A DNA stretch of 50,326 nucleotides from Falsibacillus albus (GTDB taxonomy: Bacteria; Bacillota; Bacilli; Bacillales; DSM-25281), in the NCBI RefSeq assembly GCF_003668575.1, contig NZ_RCVZ01000023.1, positions 300-50,625 on the forward strand, read 5' to 3'. Shown here one piece after another: positions 46,555 through 50,326 of this stretch. The notes beneath the pieces are model-generated. The model did not search any database. It was not told where the DNA came from and saw only the letters and a program-made list of their open reading frames with translations. Position numbers and translations under genes: made by a program. Every line of letters starts with the position of its first letter. Within the stretch, counting starts at the first letter, position 1.

Positions 46555-46663
46555 TTTTTGCGCGATATTTTGGTTTTTTGCGTTTAACCTTGGGGTTTTT
46601 GCGTTCAACTTTCGTTTTTTGCGCCTAAATCCATTTATTTGCGTCTTCTTCCATTTTTTTGCG
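46555..46663. repeat. Phased array 2: six TTTTTGCG cores at 20-21 bp
   Basis: TTTTTGCG (once TTATTTGCG) starts at 46555, 46575, 46596, 46616, 46636 (degenerate) and 46656, with spacings 20, 21, 20, 20 and 20. Sequence between cores differs from unit to unit. It lies between the tsaD terminator and the met leader. The stretch 46335-46550 holds no gene that I can see. Confidence 0.85.
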
Positions 46664-46705
46664 CAAATGACCAACGGAGCTTTAACCCAAAAATGTCCGA
46701 GCAAA

Positions 46706-46741
46706 TATAAAAGCTCCCTTTCCAATGCGGAAAAAGAGCTC
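46706..46741 (-). terminator. Intrinsic terminator of tsaD
   Basis: Stem AGCTCTTTTTCC with GGAAAGGGAGCT (two G-T pairs) followed by TTTTATATTT on the minus strand, beside the tsaD stop codon. Confidence 0.82.
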
Positions 46742-46749
46742 TAATTTTA

Positions 46750-47769
46750 CTACATCGATTCTATATCCAGGCCAGGATTGGCATTCATGGCATAATTGCT
46801 GCGCTTTCCTTTTTGATAAAGGACCGTTCCTGCAGCCCCGATCATCGCTGCGTTATCCGTACATAAAGAAAGCGGCGGGATGATCAACTCCATCTCTTCG
46901 AAGGAGGCAAATGCCTTCTCCAATTCCCGTCTTAACCCTTTATTGGCTGCAACGCCGCCTGCCAGGAGGACCTGTTTCACCTGATACTCTTCTGCTGCTT
47001 TAACCGTCTTCGCCACCAGCACATCAATGACGCTTTGCTGGAAGCTCGCTGCCATATCGGCGGGTTCAATCGCTTCGCCCCTCTGCTCCGCATTATGGAG
47101 AGTATTAATGACCGCTGATTTCAGCCCACTGAAGCTAAAATCATAAGTGCCTTCTTCCAGCCATGCACGCGGCAAATCAATCGTCGGCTCTCCTTCATGG
47201 GCAAGCCTGTCGATGTGCGGTCCGCCGGGATAAGGCAGATTCAATGTCCTTGCAACTTTATCGTATGCTTCACCTGCCGCATCATCCCTTGTTTCCCCGA
47301 TGACTTCAAAGGATCCATGTTCCCTCATCAAAACAATCTCCGTATGTCCTCCGGAAACAACCAAAGATATAAGCGGAAATTTCATTTCTGTCAAAAGCCG
47401 ATTGGCATAAATATGACCTGCGATATGATGCACCCCGACCAACGGAATGCCATGGGCGAAGGCAAGTGCCTTGGCTGCATTCACACCGACCAATAGTGCT
47501 CCCACCAATCCGGGGCCTTCTGTGACAGCTATGGCTGTCAGATCATCAAATGACACGTTTGCTTGCTGCATGGCTTCTTCAATCACAATCGTGATTTCTT
47601 CAACATGGTGCCTTGAAGCAATCTCTGGAACTACCCCGCCGAAGCGTTTATGGCTCTCGATTTGTGAAGCGACAATATTGGAAAGAATCTCATTTCCATT
47701 TTGTATCACTGCCGCCGCGGTTTCATCACAACTCGTCTCTACTGCTAATACAATTGTTTTATTGTTCAT
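46750..47769 (-). CDS. tsaD: tRNA N6-threonylcarbamoyladenosine transferase TsaD
   Basis: A 339-residue ASKHA-fold enzyme (Gcp/Kae1) that transfers threonylcarbamoyl to A37 of ANN-decoding tRNAs. Motifs are [15 protein letters not shown], the metal-binding [48 protein letters not shown], and [12 protein letters not shown]. The ATG overlaps the end of rimI by 11 bases. With tsaB and tsaE in the same operon it makes the t6A transfer complex; TsaC/Sua5 is not in the window. Confidence 0.97.
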   Translation of the reverse strand: MNNKTIVLAVETSCDETAAAVIQNGNEILSNIVASQIESHKRFGGVVPEIASRHHVEEITIVIEEAMQQANVSFDDLTAIAVTEGPGLVGALLVGVNAAKALAFAHGIPLVGVHHIAGHIYANRLLTEMKFPLISLVVSGGHTEIVLMREHGSFEVIGETRDDAAGEAYDKVARTLNLPYPGGPHIDRLAHEGEPTIDLPRAWLEEGTYDFSFSGLKSAVINTLHNAEQRGEAIEPADMAASFQQSVIDVLVAKTVKAAEEYQVKQVLLAGGVAANKGLRRELEKAFASFEEMELIIPPLSLCTDNAAMIGAAGTVLYQKGKRSNYAMNANPGLDIESM

Positions 47770-48214
47770 TAAAATTCACCCACATTATTAAAGCATCCTC
47801 TTGATTATCAGTATAATATCGTTTGCGTATGCCGCCATTTTTGAATCCCAATTTGCGGTAAAGCCCCTGGGCAGGCTCATTGCTCATTCTTACTTCCAAT
47901 GTCATGGACGCTGCGCCGTGTTCCCTGGCCAAATCCATCGTTTTCTCCATTAAGGACTGGCCGATCTTCATCCCGCGATATGCAGGCAATACAGCTACAT
48001 TCGTGATATGTGCTTCATCAAGCACAAGCCAAACACCGCAGTAGCCAGCAATTTGCCCTTCCATCTCTGCAACGATATATACTGCAAACTGATTATTTTC
48101 AATTTCGTTATAAAAGGCTTCCCTGCTCCAAGGGATGGAGAAGGACTCTTTTTCTACCTCTAATACGCCATCCAGATCCTCGGTCGTCATAAATCGGAAG
48201 TGAACTTTTTTCAT
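47759..48214 (-). CDS. rimI: RimI-type ribosomal protein alanine N-acetyltransferase
   Basis: A 151-residue GNAT acetyltransferase. The acetyl-CoA site is [17 protein letters not shown], and the family signature is [35 protein letters not shown]. The start [16 protein letters not shown] has GGGGAG seven bases upstream; an ATG nine codons earlier overlaps the tsaB stop but has no site. RimI homologues acetylate the N terminus of S18, and the gene sits in the conserved tsaE-tsaB-rimI-tsaD order. Confidence 0.93.
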   Translation of the reverse strand: MKKVHFRFMTTEDLDGVLEVEKESFSIPWSREAFYNEIENNQFAVYIVAEMEGQIAGYCGVWLVLDEAHITNVAVLPAYRGMKIGQSLMEKTMDLAREHGAASMTLEVRMSNEPAQGLYRKLGFKNGGIRKRYYTDNQEDALIMWVNFNEQ

Positions 48215-48233
48215 TTCCATGCTCCCCAGCGAA

Positions 48234-48938
48234 CTATTCATGATCTTGATTTTGCTGGGCTACCAGCCACTTCGCTTCAGCCTCAACCAACCTAATATAA
48301 TTCGGAACAAGTGAATGCAGATCATCTCCAACTTCATGCATACCTAATAAAGCAAGTTCACTTGGCCGTGGATTATTCTCTGTAAATTCAGCAAAGACTG
48401 CCTTGTCGCCAAGAATTTCAGCGATGGCTGCACGATGCATTGCCGTATCATTTCCGACAAATAACACGTTTTTATTTAATGTTGTCAGCGATTCTGCCCA
48501 ATCGACTGCCATTACATTTTGATCCTGTTTAATGGTGTTCAGCCCATCCGAGTCAAAGCCATATAATCCGGTATAAATCTGTCCACGTCTAGCATCAAAC
48601 AACGGAGAAATGTATCCATCAAAATATCTTCCAACCCCTGCCACCAATGCAAGACTTGAGATTCCGACAACCGGTATATTCAAGCTCCAAGCCAATGTCT
48701 TCGCTATCGTCAACCCGATCCTAACACCGGTGTAAGAGCCTGGTCCCTTGGCAACCACAATCTTCGTAAGCTCTTTCGGTTTAACCCCACAATCGTTCAA
48801 TAACATTTCAATCGCAGGCATGACCCGGACACTATGATTTTTTTTAAGATTGGTGATATATTCACCGACAACGGTCGTCTCGTCCACCAAAGCCAAGCCA
48901 AGTGTATGATTCGATGTATCTATTGCCAATACTTTCAT
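48234..48938 (-). CDS. tsaB: t6A biosynthesis protein TsaB
   Basis: A 234-residue inactive ASKHA-fold partner of TsaD. Features are LAIDTSNHTLGLALVD, the ATP/scaffold region VVAKGPGSYTGVRIGLTIAK and SPLFDARRGQIYTGLYGF. It stabilises TsaD and helps to recruit TsaE. Its start overlaps the end of tsaE by four bases. Confidence 0.95.
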   Translation of the reverse strand: MKVLAIDTSNHTLGLALVDETTVVGEYITNLKKNHSVRVMPAIEMLLNDCGVKPKELTKIVVAKGPGSYTGVRIGLTIAKTLAWSLNIPVVGISSLALVAGVGRYFDGYISPLFDARRGQIYTGLYGFDSDGLNTIKQDQNVMAVDWAESLTTLNKNVLFVGNDTAMHRAAIAEILGDKAVFAEFTENNPRPSELALLGMHEVGDDLHSLVPNYIRLVEAEAKWLVAQQNQDHE

Positions 48939-49390
48939 TCAACTATCTCCTCACAAAGCTGTTCATATCTCCTGCCAACCGGCTGAACAACCAATCTTCT
49001 CGCATCGTTGCCATAATGATACAAAGACAACTCCAAGCGCTCCTCAGGCAGCTGGTCCTCTATAAGATGGGCCCATTCCACAACCGAAACGCCTTCGCCT
49101 TCAAAATACTCATCAAAGCCAAGATCTTCAAACGAATCCCCCAACCGATAAACATCCATATGATAAAGCGGCAGCCTTCCCTGATATTCCTTAATGATCG
49201 TAAACGTAGGACTATTCACCGTCCTCCGCACACCGAGCCCCTTGGCCAGCCCCTTCGTAAATGTCGTCTTCCCTGCTCCAAGATCGCCTTCGAGCAAAAG
49301 CACCGCTCCAGGAAACAAACGCTCTCCCAGCTTCCCTGCAAACTCCAGCGTCTCATCGGGACTGGATAAAATCAGTTCAAACTTCTTCAT
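48935..49390 (-). CDS. tsaE: t6A biosynthesis ATPase TsaE
   Basis: A 151-residue P-loop ATPase needed for turnover of the TsaBD complex. Walker A is LLEGDLGAGKTTFTKGLAKG, followed by VNSPTFTIIKEYQ, the DVYRL motif in MDVYRLGDSFEDLGFDEYFE and VSVVEWAHLIEDQLPEERL. The start MKKFELILSS has GAGGAG six bases upstream. It is the first gene of the operon. In B. subtilis thiL precedes the homologue (ydiB); here no thiL is present between it and the tRNAs. Confidence 0.95.
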   Translation of the reverse strand: MKKFELILSSPDETLEFAGKLGERLFPGAVLLLEGDLGAGKTTFTKGLAKGLGVRRTVNSPTFTIIKEYQGRLPLYHMDVYRLGDSFEDLGFDEYFEGEGVSVVEWAHLIEDQLPEERLELSLYHYGNDARRLVVQPVGRRYEQLCEEIVE

Positions 49391-49433
49391 AATGAACTCC
49401 TCTATATCAATCAAATTTCAATAACAAATCCAA

Positions 49434-49511
49434 TAAAAAAGTATCCTTGAGACAACAAACCCAAGGATAACAACCTATCAGTAGTGTACAACTTTTTCAA
49501 AATAAGTGCAA
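49434..49511 (-). promoter_or_regulatory. tsaE operon promoter followed at once by a terminator hairpin
   Basis: The promoter has -35 TTGCAC (49506-49511), a 17-bp spacer and -10 TACACT (49483-49488), so transcription should start near 49476. About eight bases into the transcript an 8-bp stem forms (TATCCTTG with CAAGGATA, 49443-49469), followed by CTTTTTTATT. This looks like an intrinsic terminator about 45 bases before the tsaE start codon, in the position of an attenuator. No ligand-binding fold is visible in so short a leader. Confidence 0.65.
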
Positions 49512-49705
49512 AAGGGAAAAAGCGGAGGCGGCTTGATCTGAGGCGAAGAGAAGGGAAAGTTGCAGTTTGAATTTTCCTTGGACTGAAGTTGCGTGAGATA
49601 AGGGAATCACGGATAGAGTATTGAATTTCCATATCAGGATGCTCGCTTTTGGTTTGGATGTTGCGGAATTTGTCGAGAAAGAGAGAATAATCGATATATG
49701 AGGAT

Positions 49706-49793
49706 TTTCGAAGATATATTGGATAATTTCGTAGATAAAATATGAATTTCGAAGATAAATCCGCAATTTTCGTAGAAATCATTCCTATAGTCG
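49706..49793. repeat. Phased array 3: TTTCGWAGA cores at 20-21 bp
   Basis: The TCG of TTTCGAAGATA, TTTCGTAGATA, TTTCGAAGATA and TTTCGTAGAAA lies at 49708, 49729, 49749 and 49770, with a degenerate TAGTCG at 49791: spacings of 21, 20, 21 and 21. Sequence between cores is AT-rich and variable. The 460-bp stretch 49512-49874 otherwise holds no gene that I can support. Confidence 0.82.
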
Positions 49794-49874
49794 TGTTTTT
49801 TTAACAATTCAACACATATGCATGGATGATCTCCTGCCAATAATCTTATTACTTCCTAAAAAAAGCTGCCTATA

Positions 49875-49916
49875 TTAAAAAAATGCCTTCATCAGGGTTT
49901 TCGATGAAGGCATTTA
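49875..49916 (-). terminator. Distal terminator of the rRNA/tRNA operon
   Basis: A 13-bp stem (49881-49893 with 49903-49915) followed on the minus strand by TTTTTTTAAT. It is the second terminator after the tRNA genes. Confidence 0.85.
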
Positions 49917-49967
49917 GACAAATTATTTTTTCTCGTTAATAAATCAATGAATCTAGGAATTTAGACA

Positions 49968-49993
49968 TAAAAAAAACGAAACTAGGTTTCGTA
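49968..49993 (-). terminator. Terminator of the rRNA/tRNA operon
   Basis: Stem ACGAAAC with GTTTCGT (49976-49992) followed by TTTTTTT on the minus strand, 18 bp after tRNA-Asp. Confidence 0.85.
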
Positions 49994-50010
49994 TCTTCTA
50001 AAATATAAAA

Positions 50011-50087
50011 TGGCGGTCCGGACGGGACTCGAACCCGCGACCTCCTGCGTGACAGGCAGGCATTCTAACCAACTGAACTACCGGACC
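50011..50087 (-). tRNA. tRNA-Asp (anticodon GTC)
   Basis: A complete 77-nt cloverleaf on the minus strand with the CCA end encoded. The acceptor GGTCCGG pairs with CCGGACC; the anticodon loop is CTGTCAC with GTC, and GGTTCGAGTCC forms the T arm. It follows the initiator tRNA after 41 bp. Confidence 0.97.
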
Positions 50088-50128
50088 AATCGGATATTCA
50101 TTCGTACGTGAAAATCCTAAAAAAATGA

Positions 50129-50202
<74 letters not shown>

Positions 50203-50263
50203 ACGATGAGAAAAAATACAATTTTCATTATGCGCTATGCATATGCGAAGATAAAAAATGTAT

Positions 50264-50326
50264 ATGCCCGGCGACGTCCTACTCTTGCAGGGGGAGAACC
50301 CCCAACTACCATTGGCGCTGAAGAGC
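50264..50326 (-). rRNA. 5S rRNA, 3' part (cut by window edge)
   Basis: The minus strand reads GCTCTTCAGCGCCAATGGTA, then GTTGGGGGTTCTCCCCCTGC and AAGAGTAGGACGTCGCCGGG, the 3' half of a Bacillus 5S rRNA. The 5' half and the rest of the operon lie beyond the right edge. Two tRNA genes follow it. Confidence 0.95.

Noticed and set aside
46471-46725. Minus-strand reading frame of 84 codons with a Lys/Asn repeat
   Set aside because: It is a by-product of the TTTTTGCG array. The unit length changes between 20 and 21, no ribosome binding site is present, and it runs through the tsaD terminator.
49411-49782. Minus-strand reading frames of 89-123 codons upstream of tsaE
   Set aside because: They run across array 3 and the promoter/terminator hairpin, have no ribosome binding site, and give low-complexity Ile/Tyr/Phe-rich products.

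Overview
The window comes from a low-to-moderate GC Gram-positive of the family Bacillaceae (Bacillus sensu lato). It is probably not B. subtilis itself. Gene order follows B. subtilis closely in two blocks: yeaC-yeaD-yebA-guaA-pbuG, and groEL-groES-ydiL-ydiK-tatCy-tatAy-rex-moaC-ydiF with the ydiBCDE (tsaE-tsaB-rimI-tsaD) genes. Strong AGGAGG-type ribosome binding sites, frequent TTG starts, CIRCE/HrcA control, guanine and SAM-I riboswitches and Bacillus-type tRNAs agree with this. Almost everything is on the minus strand, so the chromosome runs right to left as displayed and the origin probably lies to the right.

Layout. The right edge (about 50.0-50.3 kb) is the 3' end of one rRNA operon (5S, initiator tRNA-Met, tRNA-Asp). 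The left edge carries tandem promoters of a second rRNA operon whose genes lie outside the window. From left to right: ptsG with its antiterminator glcT; pbuG and guaA, each behind its own guanine riboswitch; a MoxR-DUF58-transglutaminase operon; nadE; a 12-kb Tad (Flp-type) pilus operon (14.1-26.6 kb, with a second VWA lipoprotein at its 3' end from 12.75 kb); an accessory stretch (27-34 kb) with an ABC-F ATPase behind a long attenuator-like leader, a truncated LURP-one gene, a YdjM-like membrane protein, a macrolide-type glycosyltransferase and a Bcr/CflA efflux pump; groESL; CPBP protease and YdiK; tatC-tatA-rex-moaC; ydiF; a DnaA-box cluster; a SAM-riboswitch methionine operon (metY-metX-hom); and tsaD-rimI-tsaB-tsaE.

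The Tad operon is the most complex unit. The standard core (CpaB, TadZ, TadA, TadB, TadC, Flp pilin, two TadE/G-like proteins) is interleaved with two closely paralogous VWA lipoproteins, an exported protein with two blocks of strict hexapeptide repeats and a glycine-rich toxin-like C terminus, and four small membrane proteins. Two further genes in it look damaged: one has a single-base frameshift, one an in-frame stop.

The intergenic DNA is unusually structured. Three unrelated short cores (CCGATA, TTTTTGCG, TTTCGWAGA) are each repeated at 20-21 bp, two helical turns, while the DNA between them has diverged. A fourth region holds about a dozen same-direction DnaA boxes in 203 bp, many spaced by 11 or 22 bp. 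There are also four copies of a GC-rich structured repeat, a perfect 32-bp palindrome, and many clear intrinsic terminators.
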